Positions 28,549 to 36,617 of a DNA stretch of 38,513 nt are shown piece after piece. The stretch's first letter is position 1. Every line of letters starts with the position of its first letter. A program made the position numbers and the translations under genes. The stretch is from Desulfovibrionaceae bacterium. GTDB taxonomy: Bacteria > Desulfobacterota > Desulfovibrionia > Desulfovibrionales > Desulfovibrionaceae. Location of the stretch: assembly GCA_009782775.1 (NCBI GenBank), contig WRIL01000017.1, positions 1-38,513 of the forward strand. The letters run 5' to 3'. The notes under the pieces are model-generated. The model saw only the letters and a list, made by a program, of their open reading frames with translations, was not told where the DNA came from and did no database searches.

Positions 28549-29568
28549 TCATTCGCAGACGCTGGGGCGATCCAGGCGGATGTAGCGCCGTTCTTCCCGG
28601 TCCAGGAAGCTCAGCAGCATGTCCGTGCCGGACGCGAGTTTGAACTGGACTTCCTCGTTATACAAGGGGATGACCTGGAAGAAATTAACCAGGCTGTCGT
28701 CCGGCAGGGCGCAGCGGAAGGATTCCGGCGCGAAGGCCTCGGGGCGGCAGAGCAGGGCGGCGCGGAATTCGGTATCCGGAATCAGGGGTCGGCCACCGGA
28801 ATTGGCGATGCTGTATCCGTAACCCAGCCATTCATCCTGGCGGATGGGGAAGCGGGCGATGGTCTTCATAAGTCCTATGGGCCAGTAGTGTTCTTCCATA
28901 TCCAGCTTATCCGTGGGCCAGTCCGGCGGCAGACAGATGAGCAGTTCCGCCCGGCCGTCCCGCAAGGGGTCATGGTTTGGCGGCGTTTTCATGGAGCGGG
29001 CGCCCATGCCCTGGCTGATCAGGGTGTAGTAAGGCCTTTCCGGGATGGGATCCAGGATCAGGATATCCACGTGAATGTCCGGAGAGACCAGTTCTTGCAG
29101 CACGTTCCGGTACGGCCCGAAATGCCGTTCGATGTGCGCGTTCAGGGCGTTCAGCTCTTCTTCCGAATAGGCATAAGTATGCGGGTGGTAGCGCCTCAGC
29201 CCGCGTCCGGCCCTGACCGCCCGCAGGCTCCAGTTCAGGAGTTCCAGCGTATCCGGGTCGTCATCCCCCAGGTCGATGGCCTTTTGCAGGTACTCCGCCG
29301 CCTCGGCCTCGCGTTCCAGGTAATAGAGCGCGTAGCCCACCCGGAAATGCCAGACGGCTTCGGTCTCGGCTCTATGTTGCAACAGGAGGTCCAGCGCTTC
29401 CTGGTAGCGCCCCAGGTTGTTCAAGGCACGGGCGCAGAGGCCCCCCAGGCGGGCGTCCCATGCCTCCCGCGGCAGACGATCCAGGGCGGAGATAATTTTT
29501 TCATGTTTGCCCTGATCGTGCCACAATTGCAGCTTGGCCGGCAGTCCGGGATGGTCATGGGCGGGCAT
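28549..29568 (-). CDS. TPR-SUFU (suppressor of fused) domain protein
   Basis: A 339-residue cytoplasmic protein. Residues about 10-110 are tetratricopeptide-like helix pairs (LGGLCARALNNLGRYQEALD, WHFRVGYALYYLEREAEAAE, YLQKAIDLGDDDPDTLELL). Residues about 140-335 match the SUFU domain: VDILILDPIPERPYYTLIS, GMGARSM, AELLICLPPDWP, IANSGGRPLIP and FFQVIPLYNEEVQFKL. Bacterial SUFU proteins are often predicted immunity proteins against polymorphic toxins, but no toxin gene adjoins. I start at ATG 29568, which has AGGA seven bases upstream; ATG 29595 has no ribosome site. It is divergent from phaE. Confidence 0.85.
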   Translation of the reverse strand: MPAHDHPGLPAKLQLWHDQGKHEKIISALDRLPREAWDARLGGLCARALNNLGRYQEALDLLLQHRAETEAVWHFRVGYALYYLEREAEAAEYLQKAIDLGDDDPDTLELLNWSLRAVRAGRGLRRYHPHTYAYSEEELNALNAHIERHFGPYRNVLQELVSPDIHVDILILDPIPERPYYTLISQGMGARSMKTPPNHDPLRDGRAELLICLPPDWPTDKLDMEEHYWPIGLMKTIARFPIRQDEWLGYGYSIANSGGRPLIPDTEFRAALLCRPEAFAPESFRCALPDDSLVNFFQVIPLYNEEVQFKLASGTDMLLSFLDREERRYIRLDRPSVCE

Positions 29569-29661
29569 CTTGCATATCCTTTTTACACCGTCCATAGCGC
29601 ATATAAAGCTTGAAATCCAGCCGGGGGAGGCATTTTTTATCGCAGGCTATTGCCTCTGGAC

Positions 29662-29694
29662 GCGTAGTGACTATTTAAGAGGATGCGTAATGAC
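29662..29694 (+). repeat. Direct repeat in the SUFU-phaE intergenic region
   Basis: GCGTAGTGAC (29662-29671) and GCGTAATGAC (29685-29694) differ at one base and start 23 bases apart, close to two helical turns. The pair lies about 100 bases before phaE and could be a regulator site. No clean promoter is visible beside it. Confidence 0.35.
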
Positions 29695-29789
29695 CGCGTG
29701 TTTTGCTATACCATGTTTCTATAGTCAAAATTCAGGCTGGTTATGAGATAGCCTGTATTTTCCGAACCACAAAGCTCAATGGAGGCTCT

Positions 29790-30782
29790 ATGTCGAGCAA
29801 TGCTTATCAGCAGTTTTTTGAAGCGCAGAAAGCGATGTTTGAGGAATGGCGCAATTATATGAAGACGGCCTATGCCAGGGATCTGAGCGCGGCGCAGGCT
29901 TCTGCCCCTGATCCGGCGGATTTTTATAAAAAGATCGTGGACGCCCCGCAGGATTTTTGGAAAAAAGCGGAGGAGAGCTACAAGTCTTATCAGGCGGTTT
30001 TTGAACTGTGGAAGAAACTGGCCGAGAGCGAGAAAGGGCTGGACAGCGACGCCGCGACGCAGATTTATGATGAATGGTCCAAGCGGCACTTCGCCTTGAT
30101 CCGCGACAACCTTACCCCCAACCTGCCGGGGCAGTTCAAGGAATTTACGGAAAAATTCCTGGAAAATATGGAATCCTCCAGCACGCTGATGAGCGATTAT
30201 TTCAAGAGCTGGGCGGCCAGTGGGGAATCTTTGCAGGAGGCCTTTTACGGTGCCTTGGCCAAAGGCCCCAAGGGTTATCCTGATTTCATGTCGGCTTGGC
30301 AGAAGAATTATGATGAGACCTTCGGCCGTATGGTCAATGCCCCCACCTTCGGCAAGGACATGGAATTCTGGAAGCAGCAGAAAACCAGCTTTGACAAGTT
30401 CATCAAGTACAATATTGCGGTGAATAAATTCTATTCGAGCATCATGGACATCGCCCAGGACGCCACCAAAAAGGCCCTGGAGGATTATGCGGAGATGCTG
30501 GCCAAGGGTACTCAGCACAAGAGCTTTGAGGAATTCTACAAATACTGGTCCAAGCTGGTGTCCGATGCCTACCAGAAGGTGTTGCTTTCTGACGAGATGA
30601 GCAGCTTGGCGGGCAATATGGTTAACGAAATGTCCAAATTCAAGATTGAGTACGACAAACTCTGCGAAATCTATCTCAAGTACATCCCTGTGCCAAAAAA
30701 ATCCGAAATGGAAGAGCTGTACAGGACGGTGTACGAACTTAAGAAAGAGCTGCGTGATTTAAAAGAGGAGCTGCATAAATGA
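29790..30782 (+). CDS. phaE: Class III PHA synthase subunit PhaE
   Basis: A 330-residue, mostly helical protein, the non-catalytic partner of class III polyhydroxyalkanoate synthase. ATG 29790 is chosen because GGAGG is just upstream; the open frame from 29703 lacks a ribosome site. Family features are the Trp/Phe/Tyr-rich helices (FEEWRNYMKTAYARD, DFWKKAEESYKSYQAVFELW, FDKFIKYNIAVNKFY) and the diagnostic end KSEMEELYRTVYELKKELRD, a coiled coil. Its stop overlaps the phaC start (ATGA). It binds PhaC at the granule surface. Confidence 0.92.
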   Translation: MSSNAYQQFFEAQKAMFEEWRNYMKTAYARDLSAAQASAPDPADFYKKIVDAPQDFWKKAEESYKSYQAVFELWKKLAESEKGLDSDAATQIYDEWSKRHFALIRDNLTPNLPGQFKEFTEKFLENMESSSTLMSDYFKSWAASGESLQEAFYGALAKGPKGYPDFMSAWQKNYDETFGRMVNAPTFGKDMEFWKQQKTSFDKFIKYNIAVNKFYSSIMDIAQDATKKALEDYAEMLAKGTQHKSFEEFYKYWSKLVSDAYQKVLLSDEMSSLAGNMVNEMSKFKIEYDKLCEIYLKYIPVPKKSEMEELYRTVYELKKELRDLKEELHK

Positions 30783-31888
30783 TGAAAAATACTGCTAAAC
30801 ACCATGAAAGCAACGCCGAGCGCGCCTTCAAGATTTTTGAAAGCGCGATGGATGGAGCTTTCAAGTTTCAGGAAAAAATGCTCAAGAGCGTGGACGTCTT
30901 TGCCAAGGTTGACATGAGCGAGATTAACAAGACTCCTAAAGACCTGGTCATGCAAATAGACAAAATGAAGCTCTATCATTACAAGTCCACGGTCAAAAAT
31001 CCCAATCCCATCCCGGTGCTCATCGTCTATGCCCTGATGAACAAGCAATACATCATGGATATCCAGCAGGATAAGAGCTTTGTCAAGAAGTTGCTGGATT
31101 CCGGGATGGACTTGTATATCATTGACTGGGGGCGTCCGGGGAAGGAGGATCGCTATCTTACTACCGAAGACTACATCCTGGGCTACTTGGGCAAGGCCAT
31201 TGATTTCATCCTGAAAACCCGCAATCTCCCCCAGATCAACCTGCTGGGCAAATGCCAGGGTGGCACGTTCTGCGCCATTTATTCTTCCATGTACCCGGAG
31301 AAGATCAAAAATCTGGTCACCGTGGCCGCGCCTTTTGACTTTGACATTGCGGACGGCCTGCTCTTCAAGTGGGGCAAGCATATTGACGTGGACCTGCTCG
31401 TCGAGGCGCATGACGGCCTCTTGCCGGGCGACTTTCTTAGCAATACCTTTATCATGCTCAGCCCCTATAACCTGTCCATCGGTAAATACATCAGCATTGT
31501 TAATAATTTTGATGATCCCAAGGCCTTGGGCGAATTCCTGCGCATGGAAAAATGGATTTTCGACGCCCCGGATCAAGCCGGCGAGAATTACCGCACCTGG
31601 ATGAAAGATCTCTGGCAGGAAAATAAGCTGATGAAGGGCAAATTCGTCTTGGGCGGCAAAAAGATCGATTTGAAAAAAATCACCATGCCCCTGCTTAATG
31701 TCTATGGCACAAAGGATAACTTGATTCCAGCCTCTGCTTCCATACCCCTGATCGATCTGGTGGGCAGCAAAGATAAAGAGAATGTCTCCTACCCCATCGG
31801 TCATGCCGGCATTGTGGCCAGTACGCTTTCCCAGAAAGAAATTGCCCCGAAAATAGCCTCCTGGATCAAGGATCACAGTAAGGGTTAG
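30779..31888 (+). CDS. phaC: Class III PHA synthase catalytic subunit PhaC
   Basis: A 369-residue alpha/beta-hydrolase-fold enzyme polymerising (R)-3-hydroxyacyl-CoA into storage polyester. The lipase-like box is LLGKCQGGTF with nucleophile Cys159. The catalytic Asp313 is in YGTKDNLIP and His342 in PIGHAGI. The length fits the short class III enzymes that need PhaE. VLIVYALMNKQYIMDIQ and DWGRPGKEDRYLTTEDY are family landmarks. Two adjacent ATGs (30779, 30782) are possible starts. No phaA or phaB is nearby, so monomer supply is encoded elsewhere. The unit ends at a strong terminator. Confidence 0.95.
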   Translation: MMKNTAKHHESNAERAFKIFESAMDGAFKFQEKMLKSVDVFAKVDMSEINKTPKDLVMQIDKMKLYHYKSTVKNPNPIPVLIVYALMNKQYIMDIQQDKSFVKKLLDSGMDLYIIDWGRPGKEDRYLTTEDYILGYLGKAIDFILKTRNLPQINLLGKCQGGTFCAIYSSMYPEKIKNLVTVAAPFDFDIADGLLFKWGKHIDVDLLVEAHDGLLPGDFLSNTFIMLSPYNLSIGKYISIVNNFDDPKALGEFLRMEKWIFDAPDQAGENYRTWMKDLWQENKLMKGKFVLGGKKIDLKKITMPLLNVYGTKDNLIPASASIPLIDLVGSKDKENVSYPIGHAGIVASTLSQKEIAPKIASWIKDHSKG

Positions 31889-31914
31889 CGGTTTAGTTTC
31901 CTGGCCTATAAAGT

Positions 31915-31952
31915 AAAGCTCCCCGGACGCAGGCGTGTCCGGGGAGCTTTTT
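31915..31952 (+). terminator. Rho-independent terminator of phaEC
   Basis: AAAGCTCCCCGGAC (31915-31928) is perfectly complementary to 31937-31950, which ends in the T-run. It lies 26 bases after phaC. A second inverted pair, TTGCGCCA (31951-31958) and TGGCGCAA (31977-31984), follows directly. Confidence 0.92.
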
Positions 31953-32085
31953 GCGCCAGTTTCAGATGGCGCATGATGGCGCAAACTGCCGCATGCTGAG
32001 GCATCTCCGCTTTCCCTGTCCACTGCGGGCTTGATCATCTTTCGCATCAGGCGTAATAAAAAACTCCCCATACCCGAGGTTATCC

Positions 32086-33543
32086 GTGAACCGCCAGACT
32101 TTGCTCAGCCTGCATAATGTTTCGGTCACCCTGCAGGGCGTCCGCGCCCTGCAGGAGGTAAGCCTTTCCATCAACCGGGGCGAGCACAGCGCCTTGCTCG
32201 GCCCTAATGGCGCGGGCAAATCCACCTTGCTCAAGGTAATGCGCGCTGAATGTTTTCCAGCGCCCCGCTCGGGAGAGATCTTCTGGTATCCGGAGGGTAA
32301 GCCTGAGAGCGCCCCCCTGGCCGGGCGTGAATTGTGCTCCCTGGTTTCCATTGCGCATACCGAATTTTATCTGCGCGGGCAATGGCGGATCACCGGGGAA
32401 GAGCTTATTCTCAGCGGCCTGGGCGACGGACCGCTGCTTTATTCCGCAGTGGACGAACGGGGACAGGCCCTGGCGGTGAAACTTGCCGCGGACCTGGATA
32501 TAACGGATCTCTTGCGGGCGGATATCGCCGCGCTTTCTCAAATGCGTCTCGGCATGCTGCTTTTTGCCCGCGCCTGTATGCGCCTGCCGCGTCTGCTCTT
32601 GCTGGATGAATTCATTGACGGGCTGGATGCGCGCTATCGCGCGGCTTTGCTGGGTAAACTGGAAGAAATCGTCGGGGAAAGCACCCTTGTTTTTGCCACG
32701 CACCGCCCGGAAAATCTGCCGGCCTTCGTACGCCGGGTCATCCGCATGGAAGAAGGCCGCATCACGGCGATCAAGGAGTTTAAAAGCGTCCGCCAGGGGG
32801 AGGGGGGGGAATTTGCGCCCGCTGTGCCGCCGGGGGAAGATCAGGAAAACCAAGTGGTCTTCCTGTTGAAAAACGCCAGTGTGTATATCGATGGCGCGCC
32901 TGTGCTTCAGGACATCAACTGGCAGGTGCGCGAAGGGGAGCACTGGGCCCTTGCCGGCGGCCCCGGTTCCGGCAAGTCCACGCTTCTGCGCCTGCTCGCC
33001 GGGGAGCACCATCCCGCCTGGGGTGGCAGCATTGCCAGAATTTTGCCGGGCGGCAGCGAACCTTTGCGCGCTCTGCCGGATATCCGCAGGCATATTCGCA
33101 TGGTGTCCGGGGATATGCAGGCCAATTACGCCTATAATCTGCCGGGGGAGGAGTTTGTGTGCAGCGGGCGGGGGGGCGACATAGGCATGTATTATGATCC
33201 GGACGAGGCGGAACGGGCCGAAGCCCGCGCTTGCCTTGAGCTTGTGGAGGCCCTGCCCCTGGCGGATCGCCCCATTCGCGGCTTGTCCACCGGGCAACTG
33301 CGCAGGCTTTTTCTGGCGCGGGCCTTGATCGGTGATCCGGAGGTGCTGCTTCTGGATGATCCTTTTGCCGGGCTGGATGCGCGCATGCGTGCGCGGGTAA
33401 GGGGTTTGCTTCGCGATCTTGTGGAAAGCCGGGGTCTGCAGACGATCATGACCACGCCCTCCCCTGAGGACTTCCTGCCGCAGACTGCATACCTGGCGCG
33501 GCTTGAAGGGGGCAGACTGGAAGGCGGTTCTTATCGGCCATGA
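32086..33543 (+). CDS. Duplicated ABC ATPase, ModF-like
   Basis: A 485-residue cytoplasmic protein with two ABC domains and no membrane part. Domain 1 (about 5-225) has Walker A GPNGAGKST and Walker B LLLLDEFIDGLD, but its signature is ALSQMRLG instead of LSGGQ. Domain 2 (about 255-480) has Walker A GGPGSGKST, a good signature LSTGQLRR and Walker B LLLDDPFAGLD, with Asp where the catalytic Glu should be. Such tandem proteins (ModF-like) are usually linked to metal or molybdate transport or to non-transport functions; no permease is adjacent. The start is GTG 32086 with GAGG upstream. The two defects are complementary. Confidence 0.8.
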   Translation: MNRQTLLSLHNVSVTLQGVRALQEVSLSINRGEHSALLGPNGAGKSTLLKVMRAECFPAPRSGEIFWYPEGKPESAPLAGRELCSLVSIAHTEFYLRGQWRITGEELILSGLGDGPLLYSAVDERGQALAVKLAADLDITDLLRADIAALSQMRLGMLLFARACMRLPRLLLLDEFIDGLDARYRAALLGKLEEIVGESTLVFATHRPENLPAFVRRVIRMEEGRITAIKEFKSVRQGEGGEFAPAVPPGEDQENQVVFLLKNASVYIDGAPVLQDINWQVREGEHWALAGGPGSGKSTLLRLLAGEHHPAWGGSIARILPGGSEPLRALPDIRRHIRMVSGDMQANYAYNLPGEEFVCSGRGGDIGMYYDPDEAERAEARACLELVEALPLADRPIRGLSTGQLRRLFLARALIGDPEVLLLDDPFAGLDARMRARVRGLLRDLVESRGLQTIMTTPSPEDFLPQTAYLARLEGGRLEGGSYRP

Positions 33544-33572
33544 GGTTGAACGGGGGCGCTGCCCGGCTAATC

Positions 33573-33613
33573 CGGGAGAGATGGCGCTTTTTTGTCCGGC
33601 GCCATCTCTCCCG
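33573..33613 (+). terminator. Long stem-loop after the ABC ATPase gene
   Basis: CGGGAGAGATGGCGC (33573-33587) and its exact complement (33599-33613) enclose an 11-base loop with a T6 run. It lies between convergent genes (stops at 33543 and 33618) and can serve as a shared transcription end, although no T-run follows the stem. Confidence 0.6.
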
Positions 33614-33617
33614 TGAA

Positions 33618-33770
33618 TTATTTAACACCACTCACATGCGGCAGATAGCCAAACCACCAAATGACCTCCGGCCAGTTTCCAATTTTCGGGTATAGGCCGC
33701 CGGCCGCGTTGTTGTGAGCCTGTTTAAAGGTGTCTATAGGGAGAGTGTGCTTTGCCGTATGAATTGACAT
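33618..33770 (-). CDS. Possible small protein, 50 residues, unknown
   Basis: The frame from ATG 33770 encodes MSIHTAKHTLPIDTFKQAHN and ends YLPHVSGVK. A GGAGG ribosome site lies four bases before the ATG, which is why I call it although the frame is open further upstream to 33887. There is no signal peptide, membrane helix or family I recognise. It is rich in His, Pro and Trp. It stands alone in A+T-rich DNA at the left edge of the presumed island and may be a gene remnant. Confidence 0.4.
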   Translation of the reverse strand: MSIHTAKHTLPIDTFKQAHNNAAGGLYPKIGNWPEVIWWFGYLPHVSGVK

Positions 33771-33986
33771 AATGCCTCCGCGTCGTGACGCCGGTTGAAG
33801 GTTGTTTGCCGCCTTGTCCGCGTGGCAGGGGGCGGACAAAGGTGCAGTCTCATATATGAAATACGTTTGCTGTTGCGCGGACAACATTTCCGGGATTTTT
33901 TTGGGGTATTCTGTTTTGGAAAGTCAGGTGTCGCGGGTGACATACCACTGCGCGTTTGGTGGAAGCGCCAGAAGTAAGCCGTTTGC

Positions 33987-34673
33987 TTAAACAGTTTTAA
34001 TTTGTTCTTCTAGCAATTCAAAATGGTTCTTTCGGTACTTGATTACCCCATCCACTTTCAGTCTTGACATCTCCGCCGACAGCGCACTACGTTCGACAGA
34101 GAGGTAATCGGCGAGTTTCTGTCTGTCAAAGGGAATCTCAAAGCTGTTGCTGTTGTGAAGTTTTGCCTGTTCCGACAGGTAGGAAAGCAGCCTATCGCGG
34201 GTCGTGCGCTTGGTAATATGCTCCATCTTGCCGACGAGCATCATGTTCTTGCGGGCAAAAACGCCTATCATATTGCGGATAAGCAGCGCGTGGAAAATAC
34301 AGGCGGAGGTGCAGGCGGTGATAATCCGCTGGAAGTCAACAAACATGACCTCCGTATCAGCCGCGGCCCTTACGGTGACAGGCAGAATGCCTATACCAGC
34401 ACAGACCGCAGCTTCGGCAAACATCCCACCGTCCGAAATCTCAGCTATGATGTTGCTGTTGCCCCAGGCATCGTCTTTGACAATATGAACCCTGCCGCCC
34501 GTGACAATGCCAATCTCACGGACGAAGTCGCCCACATGGTACACGGCTTCGTCCTTTTTGTATGTCCTGAACGTACAACCCAAACATTTTACGAGGGCGC
34601 CGAGTTCTTCTTCCGAAATACCCTGAAAAAGCTGGGACTTAATCAAAGTTGAATAAATTTTTCTTGAATTCAT
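33987..34673 (-). CDS. Crp/Fnr-family transcription regulator
   Basis: A 228-residue regulator: N-terminal cyclic-nucleotide-binding-like beta barrel (about 15-120, LFQGISEEELGALVKCLGC, YHVGDFVREIGIVTGGRVHIV, GGMFAEAAVCAG), a dimer helix, then a winged helix-turn-helix (about 150-220, TTRDRLLSYLSEQAK, IPFDRQKLADYLSVERSALSAEMSRL). Cys30 and Cys33 (KCLGC) plus other Cys residues could bind a cofactor, but the Fnr cluster pattern is not evident. It is divergent from hcp with a 74-base gap, the usual layout of a dedicated hcp activator responding to nitric oxide/nitrosative stress. No clear ribosome site is seen. Confidence 0.88.
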   Translation of the reverse strand: MNSRKIYSTLIKSQLFQGISEEELGALVKCLGCTFRTYKKDEAVYHVGDFVREIGIVTGGRVHIVKDDAWGNSNIIAEISDGGMFAEAAVCAGIGILPVTVRAAADTEVMFVDFQRIITACTSACIFHALLIRNMIGVFARKNMMLVGKMEHITKRTTRDRLLSYLSEQAKLHNSNSFEIPFDRQKLADYLSVERSALSAEMSRLKVDGVIKYRKNHFELLEEQIKTV

Positions 34674-34680
34674 AGTTTTC

Positions 34681-34717
34681 GTTGTAAATCCAACATAATC
34701 GCATCTTTCACTATAGT
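34681..34717 (+). promoter_or_regulatory. Candidate hcp promoter with Crp/Fnr-type half-sites
   Basis: GTTG-N6-CAAC (34681-34694) is an inverted repeat centred about 37 bases before the predicted transcription start given by TATAGT (34712-34717). There is no -35 hexamer, as expected for an activator-dependent promoter. The most likely binder is the divergent Crp/Fnr protein. Confidence 0.4.
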
Positions 34718-34747
34718 ATTTTATGAAAAAAAATCAAGGAGGGCATT

Positions 34748-36247
34748 ATGGACAAGATGTTCTGTATGCAATGTGAGCAGACGGCGGGCGGCAAAGCCTG
34801 CACAAACGCCGGAGTCTGCGGCAAAACCGCAAACACGGCCCGGCTTCAGGACGAGTTGACGGGCGCGCTTATCACCGCTGCGAGAAAGGGAGTGGCAATT
34901 GAGGACAAACTGCTGTTGGAGGCATTGTTCGCCACGCTGACCAATGTAAATTTTGATGACGCGGCGTTGGGAAAACTGACCGCGCGAGTCGGACAGCCAT
35001 TCTACAATATGTACAAGGTACGCGATGCCGACGAGGATACGCGCAGTTTGAAAACGCTGCTTTTGCTCGGCGTGCGCGGCGTGGCGGCGTATGCCTACCA
35101 TGCGCTCGAACTCAACTATAATGTTACGGAAATTACAGCGTTTATCCGCAAGGCGCTGTCGGCTATCGGCGAGGACGGCTATCGGCTGAACGAACTTTTG
35201 CCGTTTGTGATGGAGTGCGGCAAGGTGAATCTGGCCGCGCTTGAACTGCTTGACAAGGCGAACACCGAAACTTTCGGCAATCCCGTACCGACGACCGTCA
35301 GCCGTGCAATTGAGCCAGGCGCGTTCATTGTTGTCAGCGGCCATGATCTGCGCGATTTGAAGCTCTTGCTTGAACAGACCGAGGGCAAGGGCGTTAATGT
35401 CTATACTCACGGCGAAATGCTGCCTGCTCATTCCTATCCCGAATTGAAGAAATACGCGCATCTGAAAGGCAATTTCGGCACGGCGTGGCAGAATCAGCAG
35501 AAAGAGTTCGATGGAGTTCCCGCCGCGTTTCTGTTCACCACAAACTGCCTGATGCCGCCGAAAGCAAGTTATGCTGACCGCGTGTTCACGACCGCTGCGG
35601 TGGCTTATCCGGGTCTTGTCCATATAGGCGCTGATAAGAATTTCACGCCCGTCATTAATAAAGCGCTGGCCCTTGGCGGCTGCAAGGAACCGCAAGGCGG
35701 CGGCACATTTACTACAGGTTTCGGGCACAATGCCGTGCTGGCGGTTGCCGATACGGTCATCGGTGCGGTGAAATCCGGAGCGATTAAACATTTCTTTCTT
35801 GTCGGCGGTTGTGACGGCGCGAAACCTGGGCGCAACTACTTCACGGATTTCGTAAAACAAACTCCGGGCGATACAGTTATCCTTACACTCGCCTGCGGGA
35901 AGTTTCGTTTCAATGATCTCGACCTCGGCACTATAGGCGGGCTTCCGCGCATTTTAGACATGGGACAGTGCAATGACGCTTACAGCGCGATCAAAGTCGC
36001 TCTCGCGCTTGCGGAAGCATTCAACTGCGGCGTGAACGACCTGCCCCTGACGCTCGTGGTGTCGTGGTACGAGCAGAAGGCGGTCAGCATCCTGCTCACG
36101 CTCCTCTACCTCGGCATCAAGAATATTCGTCTGGGTCCCTCGCTCCCCGCGTTCATTTCGCCGAACGTGCTGAATTACCTTGTAGAGAATTTCAGTATAA
36201 AGCCCATCAGCACAGCCAACGCAGATTTGGCGGAAATTTTGGGGTAA
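34748..36247 (+). CDS. hcp: Hybrid cluster protein (hydroxylamine/nitric oxide reductase)
   Basis: A 499-residue Hcp. The N-terminal cluster motif CMQCEQTAGGKACTNAGVC (Cys 6/9/18/24, CX2CX8CX5C) is the class I pattern. The hybrid-cluster ligands are recognisable in VVSGHD, GEMLPAHSYPE, FTTNCLMPP, FFLVGGCDGAKPGR, LACGKFRFN, MGQCNDAYSA and WYEQKAVSILLTLL. It is some 50 residues shorter than typical Desulfovibrio Hcp, the deficit lying in the first helical domain. AAGGAGGG is a strong ribosome site. The sequence is more A+T-rich than the Desulfovibrio-type genes to the left, and with its Crp/Fnr partner resembles Firmicutes loci. Role: nitrosative stress defence. Confidence 0.95.
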   Translation: MDKMFCMQCEQTAGGKACTNAGVCGKTANTARLQDELTGALITAARKGVAIEDKLLLEALFATLTNVNFDDAALGKLTARVGQPFYNMYKVRDADEDTRSLKTLLLLGVRGVAAYAYHALELNYNVTEITAFIRKALSAIGEDGYRLNELLPFVMECGKVNLAALELLDKANTETFGNPVPTTVSRAIEPGAFIVVSGHDLRDLKLLLEQTEGKGVNVYTHGEMLPAHSYPELKKYAHLKGNFGTAWQNQQKEFDGVPAAFLFTTNCLMPPKASYADRVFTTAAVAYPGLVHIGADKNFTPVINKALALGGCKEPQGGGTFTTGFGHNAVLAVADTVIGAVKSGAIKHFFLVGGCDGAKPGRNYFTDFVKQTPGDTVILTLACGKFRFNDLDLGTIGGLPRILDMGQCNDAYSAIKVALALAEAFNCGVNDLPLTLVVSWYEQKAVSILLTLLYLGIKNIRLGPSLPAFISPNVLNYLVENFSIKPISTANADLAEILG

Positions 36248-36617
36248 AAGTTTCTTTGGGTGAAAACTTGAAATACACGAAAAAGCAAAACAGGTAATGC
36301 AACGAAGCGATGGACGTGAACGCCTCTGGCTGGGAGCTCCGAACATCAACATCCTAATTCCCATTTTTGCCCAGGGCGGCTTACCAAAGCTCCGCTGTCA
36401 TCCTCCTCATAAGTTTGTTCTATAGGACAAAGAAAGCCGGAGCGTAACCGGATATATGGTAGGGATGGAAAGCCAACTGTTTTTATCTTTCCATAGAACA
36501 GCCTGAATGTATAAGCTTCTTCTTTCCTCTTTTGCAGGCCAATGCGGTTTTATATGCTATAGAAGCATATCGACGAATTTTCAGCTGAACAATAATAAAC
36601 ATGTGAGGGTATAAAGT
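36248..36617. other. Gene-free stretch between hcp and the pirin gene
   Basis: I see no credible gene in these 370 bases. Two inverted repeats stand out: ATGGAAAG/CTTTCCAT (36465-36472 with 36487-36494) and ATATGCT/AGCATAT (36552-36558 with 36564-36570). The first half may hold decayed coding sequence but nothing recognisable. Confidence 0.6.
36552..36570. promoter_or_regulatory. Possible operator upstream of the pirin gene
   Basis: ATATGCT-ATAGA-AGCATAT is a perfect 7-bp inverted repeat with a five-base centre, 48 bases before the pirin ATG, in a position suited to repressor binding. A GTGAGGG ribosome site follows at about 36604. Confidence 0.35.

Noticed and set aside
35954-36364. Minus-strand frame at the end of hcp
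   Set aside because: Mostly antisense to hcp, basic and low in complexity, with no ribosome site or family signal.
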